Source of the DNA: Varroa destructor
Lineage: Eukaryota > Arthropoda > Arachnida > Mesostigmata > Varroidae
Length of the DNA: 64,000 nt
Direction: 5' to 3'
Assembly (NCBI RefSeq): GCF_002443255.2
Contig: NW_019211454.1
Coordinates: forward strand, 50,469,885-50,533,884
Positions 22,831 to 35,816 of the stretch are shown in pieces. Within the stretch, counting starts at the first letter, position 1, and every line of letters starts with the position of its first letter. Position numbers and translations under genes: made by a program. The notes under the pieces are model-generated. The model was not told the DNA's origin. It worked only from the letters and a program-made list of their open reading frames with translations, and did not search any database.

Positions 22831-25800
22831 TTCTTATTTTTATTTTATCTATGTTCTGTATTGCTCATCTGCTTCGTACTTTCATGTTCTTATCTGTGCT
22901 GCTCATCGTGTTTCCGTCTGCTCTACCTTTTTTCCTTGTATTTCCTAACTTTTATTTGCTCTGTTTTCTTTGTTTTGATTTTCGCTCTGTCCCAATGTTC
23001 TTCTCTAATCCTTTGGTTCTGCCGTTTCTTCCCTTATTAGGCCCTAGATCTCAGTGTTAAGTTTCGTCTGCTCTATTGTTATGTCGATTAATTACAATTG
23101 TTCTGTGTATTTCTAGTATGCTTTGTATCTGCGTTATCGTGGATGGTCTGCTTTTATGTTTTTATGTAGTCAGTATATTTATGTACGTATCTGTTCACTG
23201 GCATATCTAATCTAATATCTCGCTATCTTATACTATTATTGTTTTTTTGTCTTGTATACTTTGCTTTTTTTGTTGTTTGCTGATCTTGAATTCCTTGTAC
23301 TGATATTTTTATTTGCTTCAATCTTTGGCTTTTCATCCAACCCGTATCTCTACATGCCCGTAAAGCCTGTATACCTACTCTTTATTTCTCCGCATTTTGA
23401 ACCAGTCCATACATTCTTCTCTCTTCTTTCTTTTTGTCAAATCCTTCCAGGTTCACTTAGGCCTTCATATCTATCAGTTTTTTGGTCTGCTATAGATTGC
23501 AGCCTCTTTGTTTCTTCGCCCTTTTGATATATGAACTCCGTCAATGAACTTGTATTTTTGAGTTTTATCCGCTAGGCGCTCTAGGTCTGTTCTTGATCTA
23601 CAACGGCTTTAGTTTCTTATAATCAAAAGTCCTTTCATTTGTCTCGTACCTTCAAGTTTACGCGCGCTTATTCAATCTTCTCAGCATATGCTGGCAGTTC
23701 TCGCTTGTTGTATTTTCAGTCGCGCCTTGCTTATTCTCGGTACATTTTTTCTCTTCTGAATTTTCATATCTTTCTGTGTTCTTCTCTATATATACATATA
23801 TATTTTACCCGACCTATTCATCTTGTTTTCGTACTTTTCTTCTGTTTCTTGTTCCCATGTAGCTATGTTCCATATATATGTCTATATTTTGCGCTTTGTA
23901 GGCACAATATATGGAGACAAGAAATGTTTATCGTCTTCCGATTTTTATAAACTGTTTCCCGTATTTCTGGATTTCTTCTCTGCTGTGTTTTCTAGATCCG
24001 TATCTGACTTGTGTTTAGTTTGTCTTGTCTCTATTCTTTAAGTCCGATCATCACTTTTGAGCTTTCGAGTATTATTTTCTATGTACCTTTTGCTCGTTGA
24101 TTTTATATTTCTGCATATGTCCGCTCTATTTTCCGTGTTTTTACCCGATTCGAAATTTTTTTGTGATGTATGTTTTATGCTCTGTTATTGTGCATATTTT
24201 TGCCTGTTTTCGTCCGATTTTAACTTCGCGTCTGTGTCTCACATTCTGTGTTTTCGTCTGCTCAGCTTTTGTATCTTTATTTAGTCTCCTCTATTGTCTG
24301 TCTGCTATTTTTTCCTACCTATCTTTCGCTCCGTATTAGTCTGCTTTAGAAACTTCTTGCCCTTAGTGTTTTGGTTTCAGCTATCATCATATTGTACTTG
24401 ACTGTGCAATGTTTATTTTCGTCTGCTTCTGGCTTTCCCTTTTTGGTTCCCTAGTTTTTCTTTATGTTTAGGAATATTTTTTCCGGCTTCATAGTTCTGT
24501 GTATTTATGCGTTTCGCTATTCTATGTTCTATGTTTCTCTCTGTTTTTTCTTTCGTTTTTATCTCTACTTTTGTATTATTACCTACTTTTTTCATGCTTT
24601 TTGTTATTCTGCATGACTATCTGTTCCGTTGTCAATCTTATCCTGCCTGTAGCGTTAGGTCTTATAAAATCTATACTTTATATCAGCCTGTTTTTCAGCT
24701 TTGTGTTTTTTTACATAATGTATTTCCGTGTTTTTGTCTGATTTACAATATGGCACTGGTCTAGTATGTTTCCTTAGCATTTTTGTCTGTTCAGTTTTTG
24801 TATCTATCTGTTTGAGGTTCTATCTTTTATTCTTTTTGCCATATAAGACACTAAATTTTTTTTTCTTTTGAGTGATCATTGTTTCTGTCTCCTCTTGTCC
24901 TGCGTTTTGATTGGATCCGTTGCCTGTGCAGCGTTGTCTGATTTATAAGCTCACGTTTTTTCTCTTCTCGGTGTTTTGATCCACTTTGCAACTTTGTTTT
25001 TCTACGCATTTTTTTAGTGTTTTTTATTTATTCTGCCTTCTGCGGTTTGCCTTGTTTTATAGCTTTAGGCTGATTGTATATAGCACTATTCAGTTTTGTC
25101 TAAACCGTAACTCTATATGTCTGCTTGTATTTGTTTTTTGGCTTTTTTTTGTCTCTTCAGTTTGTTATTTCTATAAGCACATGTCATCTGTAGTTTTGAT
25201 ATTTTCATTTGCTTTGTAGTTTTATGTATTTCTGTATAAAATTTTTCGATGTTTGGATTTGCCGCTGGTTTATTTTTTTTATAATTCTTACTTATCATTT
25301 CTTGTTTTTATTCTACGCTTTTTGTCTGTTCTGTAACTTATGCTCTTTTACACTCTGTTTTTCTGCCTGTTGTATAACATTGTATTTTAGTATATTATAT
25401 ATTTTCTTGTTCTTAGCTTTAGTTCTTTTTATTTTTTTAATTCATTTCATATGTATGTTGTCCTCTTTTCGATACTTTTCCGTCCGATCTGTAGTTTTGC
25501 GGTAGCTACCTTTTTCTGCGCTTTTTCATTGCGCACCTGTATGTTCATGCCTATTTTGTTCAGCATTTTTATCTAATTCCTAACTTTGTCCTTGTTATGT
25601 GTTAATTTTTGAGCATTTTGGGTCTGTTCACTTTTGTACTTTGGCCACAAACATTTTTTTGTCTCTACTTTGCTCTTATTTATCGTTTTCCTGGTTCTCG
25701 TCTTTTATACAACGTAATTTTATGTATTTTTTTTGTTTGATGTTGTAGTATCATACTCTAGCTCATACGTGTTTCTGTATTTCGTCTGTTACATTTTTCT

Positions 25801-27360
25801 TTTATTTACATTATGCTTTCAGCTACGTTACTCGTTTATTATTATGATTATTGTGTTTGTGGGTTGTTCTTGCATTTTATTTTTCGCTTGTGTCGGAATT
25901 ATTTTTAATTCTATACGTAACTTTTTTGTTTTTTCCTATACTTTCCTCTCCCGTTGTACTATGATCTTATATATACATCTCTTCTGCGTTTTGTTTTCAC
26001 TGTAGTTTTATATTCTTTTGTATAACGTTGTTCACTATTTTTGTCGAATCTGGAACATTGTTCTTGCTTTTTTCTCTATTCAGTACTTCATCTGCTACGA
26101 TTTTATCCTCTTACTGATTTTACTCATTGTCTTGATCTTCGTTTTTCGGCTTCTTTCTTTTGTTTGTCTTTATTAGGTTCATATCGGATCTTCATATTTT
26201 CGATGTTTTCATTTGCTCTAGAGCTTTGTTTTTCCATGTACTGTTATGCAGTATCGTTTTCTGCTCTGTAGATTTATTCTGCGCCTCTTTTTTTACTCTT
26301 TTCTACGTTTTTGTCTACCAGTACGTAGTTGTATGTTATTCCGTGTTGCTGTTTTTTTGTCTGCTATGTAGGTTTATACCTCTGCGTTTCGAGTTTTATG
26401 TCCAATATCGCCGTTGGCATTCCGTCAGAGAGGCGCGTTATACAAGTGTATACCTGCGCTTTTGATGCGTTACGTTTGCCTGTTTTGTCTGCTCGTCTTA
26501 TGTTTTCATTGGTTCGGGAAACCTCTATCTGGGTTTTTCTACATAATTTTTTAATGGCTTTTCCTGTTTGGTAGTTTTTTTATTGTTCCAAATGTATTCT
26601 GTTTCTATCCGCTTCGTATTGTCATGTTTATTTGGCCTACTTTATCTGCCTCTGGCCTTTCTCTGCATTTTTGTTTACTTTACGACTTTTCTACGAGTGT
26701 GTCTAATTTGTTTTCTCTGGATTAATATTCTACACGAGAGTACTATTTTGACTCTAGTGTACAACACTTTTCAATGTTTTTTTCTGATTCGTAATCTTAC
26801 GCTTGTATGTTAATTTGTTTCATTTTCTCGTCCACTCATTTTGTACAACTTTATTTATACTTTTGTTGCTTTTTCTATTTGTCAGTTGTTTTTTCGGCGT
26901 TTTCATGAATTTTGTTTTCAGCCTGTGTTGTTTTTTTGTTTACTCTACAAGCTTACGTTATTCATATTGTTGCCGCCTTTATGGGCTCTGCTTTTTTTGT
27001 TTTTCTATGTGAGATGTTTCATCGTTTTCGTCTCTTCTGAAATTTTCTTTTCTGCTTTTTGTATATCTCTTATTTATCATCTTGTTCACTCCGTAACGTT
27101 ATGTTGTTCTAGGTTGTTTTTCCATCTGCTGTGTAGGGTTGCAATGTATCGGTGTTTTCCTTGCTCTTTTCTTTGGATTTCCTTTTTTTTCTTTAATTTA
27201 ATCTGATTTATAGTTTTGTCTCTGTTGGTCCTGTTTTCATCATTTACCTTATTTTTTAGCTTTACATTGGCTAATATTCTTCGTGTTTTTATTTGCTCGT
27301 TTCTGTTTTTGTTTGTCCAATTTTTATTGTTTCTCCACTATCTATCTTTTTTTTTTTGCT
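22831..27360 (+). repeat. Array 1: degenerate T-rich tandem repeat, part 2
   Basis: The same family continues. Exact TCTGCT anchors at 24257, 24301, 24340 and 24422 are 44, 39 and 82 bases apart. Around 26260, 26314 and 26360 the word TCTGCTCTGTAG and its variants recur 54 and 46 bases apart. The unit is therefore about 39-54 bases, and copies are so diverged that only the core word survives. In the sample line 25021-25080 there are 32 T and 8 A. All copies seen are in plus orientation. The array ends at a T-run near 27345-27357. Confidence 0.85.
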
Positions 27361-30300
27361 AGCCAGAAATGAAAAAACAGTACTGTACGGTACTGTATAT
27401 GTTGGTATATTTAAAATAAACATATAGATTACCTCTGCAAGTGCATGCTCATATACGTTTTTTCTGCTTTTTTATGTTTTAGGTGTATCATCATCAGTAT
27501 TTGAAATGACTTCCTTATATTTCAGAGATATATAGGTGTATTTCCGTTTGACTTACTTATTTATATCTGATGTGCTCTACTTATTTTTTGTTTGCTTGAA
27601 AAACTTAGACAGTCAGGTACCATCCGTTCATATTTAGCGTATTTTAGGCATATACATAGCTGTTTATTGTGGCGCTCTCTTAGATGTTCACTTTTTCTCT
27701 TTAAAACATGCCAGTATCTTCTTTATCACTTTAAATATGGATTTCTCTTATCTGGGCAGCACCGAACGTTCAATAAAATCTGGAAAGAGTTCATGTTTAT
27801 GCTGTGCATTGCTTTAATGTTGAGCGTATTTGTGGCATAAAATAATAGTTGGAGCCGCTGTTGTAAGTTCAAAATCGGTATCTATATTCGTACATAGAAT
27901 GGAAATTCGCAGTGTTCGCTATACGCAGCGTATTTTATCTGTTTGATGTGTTAAATGAAGGTTGACATCTAGAACTCTCATTGCACTGTCGTGTTGTGTT
28001 TCAGTTATGTGTGGGGCTATTTTTGAGGATGGCTGACGTGAAGGAATCAATATGGCTGAAATGATAGATAATTATCGACATGGGTTTACTTGCGTAGTCT
28101 CCCTTATTTCTTCACTCTGCCTTTTCAACCGACAATCGCTTAAAATTATATTTAGATAAAAGAGATATCCGTATATTATTGCAACCATTGAAACTTGGTA
28201 ACAAAAGCCAAGTCGGTAGGTTTTATGTGAAGAGTTTAGTACTAACCAGTAAGGTTCCTCTCAGTATATGTCTTCTCAAAATTTCTCCGTAGTTAAAACA
28301 CAATGCACTTGTGAATCGATAGTCGGAGCTGTTTTCGAACTACGTAACTAACGAAATTTTTCGAAATGACGCGGTACTCGGCGTGTCGTCATAATCACGG
28401 CTGATTTGGCATAATCGGCACATATAGCATGCTGCAGTCGGTCCTGTTGCACATTTTTCAATTGGTGTCGTTAGAGCGTATAAGAAAAGCACAGCTTAGT
28501 GAAGTATTCTGCGGAAATTCAGTAATCTCGGATAGTATCTTCAAGAATAAGCAATCCACGCTGATATTTAAGACAACACCTTCGGAGAAAATTGGACTTG
28601 CTTCGGGGTCACTTTGCAGAAGACGAAATCGAGACAGACTTTAGCGGCGGAGTTTCAAAATTAAATACTGTCTACAAATCGAACTTCACGCCGCATTTTC
28701 TCAGAGGACTGTTATCGGTCCCATCATTAACTGTGGATGATTTTGTATATTCCAAATAGCTCTTAATCTACGCCTACTCACTCGACGTATTCTCCACTCG
28801 TCGCGTCGACACCCCGTATCCTTTTTCGTGCTATATCTAAGATAATATATGATATAAAGGTGTAGAATATTCGCTCACGTATTTGTAACGTACTTTTTTC
28901 CGATCTGGCCGGTATGTTTTGTGTGGCCTGAATCGTACGAAAATACAAAGTAAAAAGACATAGTCTGATCTCGAAGCTTGTTGGCGTGCGAGCCGTTAAA
29001 AGGCATAGTTTGACGATCTAAACCCTAGATTTTTATTGGTTCGATGACTCTGCAAGTACTCTATATCGCTTTTCGTCTTTTTACGGTGGGCGTTTATCTA
29101 TGGTGTTCATTCAAGCGCAGACGGGGATTACATATTACCATTTTGTGTGCGAGAACGTATTGTATTCGGCTGGTTCACTAGGGGACGCGGAATATTCGTT
29201 TTGTCATTTTGTCAAATGATATGTTATCTATACGTTTTGAGTCGTGTAGTTTTTTGTTCCACGTTGTTCGTCGTCGGTTAGCATAGGCTATGCCCGGTCA
29301 GAATGAATAGAGAGTCTTTGTTTTTTCAGTGGCGTAGTTTTTTCCAATGTATAATTTGTCACAAAATGATTTCGTAGAAGGTATACGTAAATGCTATCCG
29401 GTTACGTACAAATAGATACCCGAAATTATATTTGGACGGATCCGATGTGGATGAGGCGGCCAATTTAGGCTCCAACATATGTGTACTTCTGAGAAGATGC
29501 ACAGACAAGTATCACTGCTATGAGCGTCCATTTCCCATCTTTTTGCGAAAATCGTAGCCGCATAGTGTTCACTAGATTGTTTACAACTTTCAAGTTCTAT
29601 TTTATCTCAGATCGGTGTGCTCCTACAGTGTTGTGCTAGCAAACTAGCATAAAGTCAGGATAGATTCTCTCCATACGAGCTCATTCCGATTGAGTATATC
29701 TATATTTTATTGGGACTTTGTATTCAAAATCTATGAGTAGTATTCGCGTTTGTATGCGAGTTTGTTTCCTCATTCTTTGATACCTTTATTCTTGCGTGCA
29801 TTACTTTTTTTCGGCATACTATCGTGTTATGCCATTCTGTTTACCTAAATGATGTAAATTTGTTCGGCTGTGAAGATTTCGCTCCGCTATTATGCCCTAG
29901 TGCCAGCTTTATTGGCTGCTGTATCAGGTAGCGCACGTGAATGTATCCTGTAGAAATGTACGATTTTGCTGTAATATCACCTGTAGCAATGTTTTTGTAT
30001 TATTTGAGATCTGTCTGTTTTCCCTGATTGATAAATCGACATTTAGCCCTGCCGTTTGAATCAGTAGTCTGTCTCTTGTTTGAATGTTGGTTTGATACGC
30101 TAGAAGAATTGATCTGTTATTTCTAGTGACACTTTGTGTATTTGTCATGTGAAGCTATGTTATTTGTAATCTTTTCTCTAGCCTTGCATCCACCTCACGT
30201 TCTTAAATACGCATCTGAGCTTGAAGCCTTTGTCTACTCTGTCCCTTAATGTGTGCTAGTTATGAGATATTTATCATCAAATTGACCAAAATTATATATG

Positions 30301-32639
30301 TTGTATAAATTGTATTGCTCTTGATCGCTGCCGAGGTGGCGTTTCATGTGGCGTTCGCAATCGCGACCGTCGATTTGTTGTTGTTGTTGTTAAAGATTTT
30401 TTTTACTTACTTTATATACTAATTAAATATTTTTGCTTCAGTAGTATTTTAGGTTTATGCTGTATCCAGGAACGTGATTGAAATTTTTGTCGCGTCATGT
30501 CATGTTCAAGGCCAGGTCGACTCTACGTCACAGTCGATGCCATCATATTAAAGTTTGGTGTTGTCAAGCATGCTCGGTTACTTCATTTCTATATATGATT
30601 ATCTTCATAGTTGTTGCTTTACATATATTGATTTCCTGTTCAGGTAATTACAGTTCGGCGTTACGGATTTCGGTAAAAGTTCTTATTTATTTTATCGTTG
30701 TGCTTGTGTTTTACTTCTCTCTACGTACTCATGGTCCACTTAACTACTGTTGTAATGATCTGTTCGTGTGTTATATGTAGAAATTCTCATTATATGACAT
30801 AATCATTCGTCAGGTTCACTTAGTACCGTCTGCATAATTGAGTCTGCATAAGTGCGGGTAAAGTCTATCGTTTATTGATTGAATACTGTGGATTGCTGTT
30901 ATTTTCATTGGCTGGCTAGAAGTAGACATGTCGTGTGTGTGTTTCTTAGACTACGGGAACTTGCTCGTGTTAGTAGTTTAAGCACTAATTCAATAGAAAC
31001 TGTACATGCAATGCTTCATTGGGGTCCTGTCGTTATTGTATTAACTTTTGTTTCAGGAATGCAATGTTTTTATGTCTGTTGCCTAGCGGTATTGCAGGAC
31101 AATTTATGAGTTGAACTATGAGGATTCAGAGTGAAGCTCTTGAGCTAAAGCTACCCCTTTAATTAATCGCACTTTTGACGCCTTTTCCAAAATCATATTT
31201 TAGCTTTTTCTTTGTTTCTGCGTTTGCAATGATTTTCATTTTTTCCGTTTGTATATCTGCTTTGACGCTCGAAGTACCGGTAACGCTTCGCCTCAGTGGC
31301 TATCTAGCAACTAAGATCCAATTCGTGACAGGTGCCAATGGATGTTAATTCGTTTGTGAGCTGTGTTTAGTTTAACTATTAGTTGTCGTACTGTATTTAT
31401 ACAAGTTCGTCTCGTAAAGTGTGTCTTCGATGATCGTTCCACTATGCACAGATTGCTATCATTAATTATGGGATGTTTTACAAGCAGTTCTGAAGACTTA
31501 TTCTCGTTGGTGAGGCTAAGATGATGTAAAATTGTTTGTACATGCCTTGTCATAAAAAAAAAAAAAAAGCTTAGCTGAATCAGAGTTAAATCGCAGACTA
31601 AGTGTTTATGTTTACTGCGACCAATTTCTTTACTTTTCTATTTTAGAGAAGTATTTCTGTATCGATTTTCATTATCGTTTTGCCCAAACGGATCGTTTGA
31701 TTCTACGCTGCGCATGTTGAATCGATTTATATTATTTATTGAATAGAACTTTGCAAAAAATCGTTTACTCCATGTAGCTTCAACATCGTAAGCCATCTTT
31801 ATGTTACGTACTCAGCCTATAGTTTCGATTGGTCAATCAGCGCAGTTAAGCATGTAATGCGTGGTAAGTTTATTTGTGAAAGTTTCTTTTGTTTCACATA
31901 ACCTGTGCCCAATAAGCTACTTTCTAATGCTCACTGTAGTCATTTATTCTTATTGCGAAAACGTACTAGTTTAGAAAACGAATGATCTGAGCGTTCGACA
32001 TGTTAACGATGCCATGAATGTGTCTACACGTTTCTCTTTTTACACGGATTCGCTATCCTTGTACGAGTCGTTACGTCCATATCTAGAATTAAACGACCGC
32101 TAAATTTTTGTATCCGTAGACTTTGTTGTTGCAGCCACCGCAATGGCTAAGTTTGTTTTGAACAAACCTTTTATGTTCGTTTGATGGCACTGAAAATACA
32201 CTCACGCTTTAGTTTAATTAGCACGTTTAATTTGTCGGCGTGGTGATGCATCCGTAACGCATAACGCATAGCTATCTAAAAATCTCCAGCGTGTCTGTAA
32301 GGGGGCAGCAAGGGGGCGACATTGCTGAATTACAGGGCCAATCAAAGTCGGCTGTCATTGACCCGTATCGTAACAAAAAATAAGTTCGTTCATTTGAAGA
32401 TGACCGTATGAATTTCGGCCTTGACACCGTCTTCTACCTGCGTGGCGGTACCCATAACTTGGTCATTATTCAATGCTGTTTCCTTTAGGAAAACAATACC
32501 TGTGACGTCTTGGACGAAGATGCAATCTCATCTTTGACTGAGTTTCTTTAGTAGCTTATTATATTTATCATGATAATAAACTTAAACTCAATCAACCTAT
32601 CGAATCAACTAGTAGCAAAGAGTTATCTGAGTCTACCAC

Positions 32640-32725
32640 ACTAGAATTCTTGAGAAGTCTACTCGCGCAGGATTCGAACCGCACTTGCTTTTTGGCTCAT
32701 CTCATCCGAAACTTGTAATGCTGCA
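32640..32725 (-). repeat. Minus-strand B-box match, possible tRNA relic
   Basis: Read on the minus strand, GGTTCGAATCC is an exact match to the tRNA B-box consensus, flanked by GTGC and TGCGC as a possible T-stem. No A-box or acceptor stem could be placed at the right distance. It is a SINE/tRNA relic or a chance 11-mer. Confidence 0.22.
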
Positions 32726-33470
32726 GGAGTTTTTTTTCGAAAAGGTCGCAAAGTAGTTTACGGCTATAGCGAAAGACAATATTTTATTTGCGTAATATAG
32801 GCCAGCTTCCTTATCATTAAAAAAACTTTTTCTTTTCCAAAGGACTCCACGGCCTACGTTTTCATGCCGCTTCTGAAAACAATTGATAAGATGAGGTAAA
32901 CCGGATAACCCTTTATAGCGTTTAAATCTGAGACGCAAGCCAATTCACTGGTATGGCGCGAAAAACCATTGCTGATACTCTTGGCCTTTTGATACAGAGA
33001 TTAGCGGTTGTTTTCAAGAGGAGAGTATTTATCACCAACTGGGCTGTTCAATAGATCGACAAACGCTTTGAAAATGTTCTCCGCCTTTTCCATTTCGTAG
33101 ACCCCCTGTACGTTAACTCGTTTGCGCGCACGTTAGAACTCTTGGTCCGCCATGTGCTTACGATTTAATTCCGGCCAATTATTTTGTACGCAACGTTTTT
33201 GAGAAACGCCTCAACGGGCCTCTGCTTATAATAACGCTTGACGCATGATTATCATCAAAACGCTGTTTTCGGATATAACAAATATTTTTTTTGAAAATGC
33301 TCAGTAAATAGTTTACATCTCGGACTAAAAACAACGATCTAGCCAAACGAAGGTTGTATTGTATAACCATGACTGTTATATTTAGAAAAATGTTTTAAAA
33401 TATCTGTCTTTGTCTACGTAGATTCTTAGAAACAACCTATAAGGAAAAGTCCGGATTTAAGCCTAGCATC

Positions 33471-33486
33471 CTATATAGCTATATAG
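33471..33486. repeat. 16-bp perfect palindrome
   Basis: CTATATAGCTATATAG is its own reverse complement with no spacer. It is probably a simple-sequence by-product. Confidence 0.85.
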
Positions 33487-35750
33487 CATATAGTTGAACG
33501 CGAGTGACAGTGAACGTTAGGGCTGGAAGAGAAATAGGCTACCTGATTAGATTTGAAGGCTGTTCTGCGCTCGATTCGACTATTGACCTTTTAACTATGC
33601 GCAGAATGATAATTACACCTCATTACAGAAGGACATAGTTCGAAAGGTTGCGTAGCACTTGGACGGCGTCCTCTGATTATTCTGGAAAATGGGGTGCCTC
33701 AACCACCTTTGCTGAGGCAAACAAGCGTACATAAAGCGTAAAGCTTATGATTTTCTCTAATGTAAAACGTGTCGCGTATAGTTCAGTAGACTGATATGAT
33801 GTCGGGCTTATAGTTTAACACTAAACCTTCTGACACTTGCTACATACCATTCCTCAAAGACGGTCAGATTGATCGTGTTGAAAGTGGTCGGTCTAACGTT
33901 GAAACATTTTGTATGATCTATCGCCCGCAAAACGTAAACACGATTCATATCACTCTGTACAGTGCCATGCTAAACGTCTTGCTTGTAGAGTGGGTAAAAA
34001 TAATCTTAACGATGTTAGGATAGTGTTCCATTACCGCACGTGTCGAAATTCACTTGGTCCAAGATGAGTAAACAATAACCCAAGCGGAACATCATGATCA
34101 ATACACAGATGTCTGCGCTAACTATCTCGATATGTATGGCATAGACTTTAGATGGCTAACTACATCGAGTCACAGCAATACTTCATAAGATTTTGAGGAA
34201 GAAGCATCACATGTCCGGAACCCCTCTGCCCTCTATTCGTATGTATGTATATATATGGAAGTTCCGTGAAGAAACTATGCTCGCTATTGAGCCGTTGACG
34301 CGACGCTATTTATTGGGGGCCAGCTGTGTGTTATCCGCTAAGCAAACCTGCCCTTTGATTTCGAACGTGGTATGGCGCGATTGCCACTAGGCGAAGTAGC
34401 AGTGTCGAGATTGTTATTGAATCAAGACACCCAATACCACGGCATACGGCACAATAGCTATTTATGGACTTCAAGTAGCACCTACAATAAGCATTTATTT
34501 ATAAACTTTTTTACAGCAATCTTTTTATGGCAATAAATAGGCTTTGTGTTTAGTAAACTTGCTTATGCATGACGGAAGAGGCCTTATATTGCTAAATTTG
34601 AAGATCTGCACTTAACAGTTTATTGTCCTTTTGAACGAAAAGTAGATATACATGCTAAGGATCTTGTCGGTCACCTAAATACCAAGTATATATAGCAAAC
34701 ATCATTTAATATACAGGCAGCCAAACGTCGTCACTAACTCTATTCAAATGACGATGGAGCTAAATCTAAGGACAACTTCCAAACATGATAGCTTATTTGT
34801 GGGCACATTTACCCCAACTTGAATGCCGCGAGTTTTATGTCGACGAGTACGATAAAGTTACGACGTTTCATTATAGCATTACTTTTTTGTACTCAGTGAA
34901 ACGCACAAGGCTTAAGAAATTGTCATATACAAATAGCGATAAGCGATTTGAGCAACTGTCCCTTGCGAACCATGCATGCATATACTGAATATTTCGCTGC
35001 ATAAAATATATCCTTTTTCGCACTGAAAATATGTGACTCCTTTTTTGTAAAAAACGCGTTTATTCAGACAGTGAAGTTACACACACGTAAGTGATGTGCG
35101 TTACCAACATTATAAACGATTTAAGAGAAGTGAGCTGTAAACTTTCTACTTTAACAGCAACCCCACAAAGCAGATATGCACATACTTAAAACAAGTACAA
35201 TTGTACGTTTTTTTTTTTCAGTAATGATGTTGCTTAGCTATTTTCGTACGTGCCTTAAATACCTTCTGACTCATTTTGAATCGACAATATTTACGTGGAC
35301 AAAGATTAGTGATGCCCGTTTTAGACAACACTTGGATCCGTTTCACTTTGACAAATTCTAGTTGTTTTTATTTAACTTTGTAAAGCAGTACATTATTGTA
35401 TCAATATAACGGTAACATTTGGATGCTTACGAGAATATTTTAGACTTAAGCTCTTGAAGTTCCTGTTGTAACTATGACGAACATAAGCTTGATATTAAAC
35501 ATACGATATATTTTACAAATTATATCATATTGGTGTGTCGTCTCTGGGACGTCAGACCGACGTATCGCTTCTACCTTTTTTGTACTAGAAATCGTATGTA
35601 ATTGCTATTTTAAGGTTTTCAACAGTTATGGCAGCGTAGATCCTTAGAGTATTCAAGTGACACATAGGTAAAGCTGTGCTATTTGTATGAAGGCCATTTG
35701 AATAAAGGGCTTTTCTTATTGAGATAGTATGGACTAGTTGTGTAGTCATA

Positions 35751-35816
35751 TTGATAGTATAATGATTAGGGCATATGCGATCCTAGGAGCGACCCTTAGT
35801 TGAGACCCAACCTTTT
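35751..35816 (+). repeat. tRNA-like relic with A-box-like motif
   Basis: TATAATGATTAGGGCAT (35758-35774) closely resembles a tRNA A-box/D-arm (TATAGTGGTTAGGGCAT-like). CCCTTAGTTGAGACCC (35793-35808) sits where a T-arm is expected, about 39 bases on. The TTC of the T-loop is lost. The end word is shared with 37834-37846 (CCCTAGTTGAGA), which suggests both are copies of one SINE-like family. Confidence 0.38.

Noticed and set aside
20043..27206. Dozens of overlapping plus-strand open frames encoding Phe/Leu/Ser/Cys/Tyr-rich 'membrane proteins'
   Set aside because: All three stop codons contain A, which is scarce on this strand, so long frames arise automatically. The translations only reflect the T-rich array in overlapping frames, and there is no start, domain or codon signal.
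19580..27360. CRISPR-like regular repeats
   Set aside because: There is no conserved repeat with unique spacers. Unit length drifts, all parts are diverged, and the context is eukaryotic.
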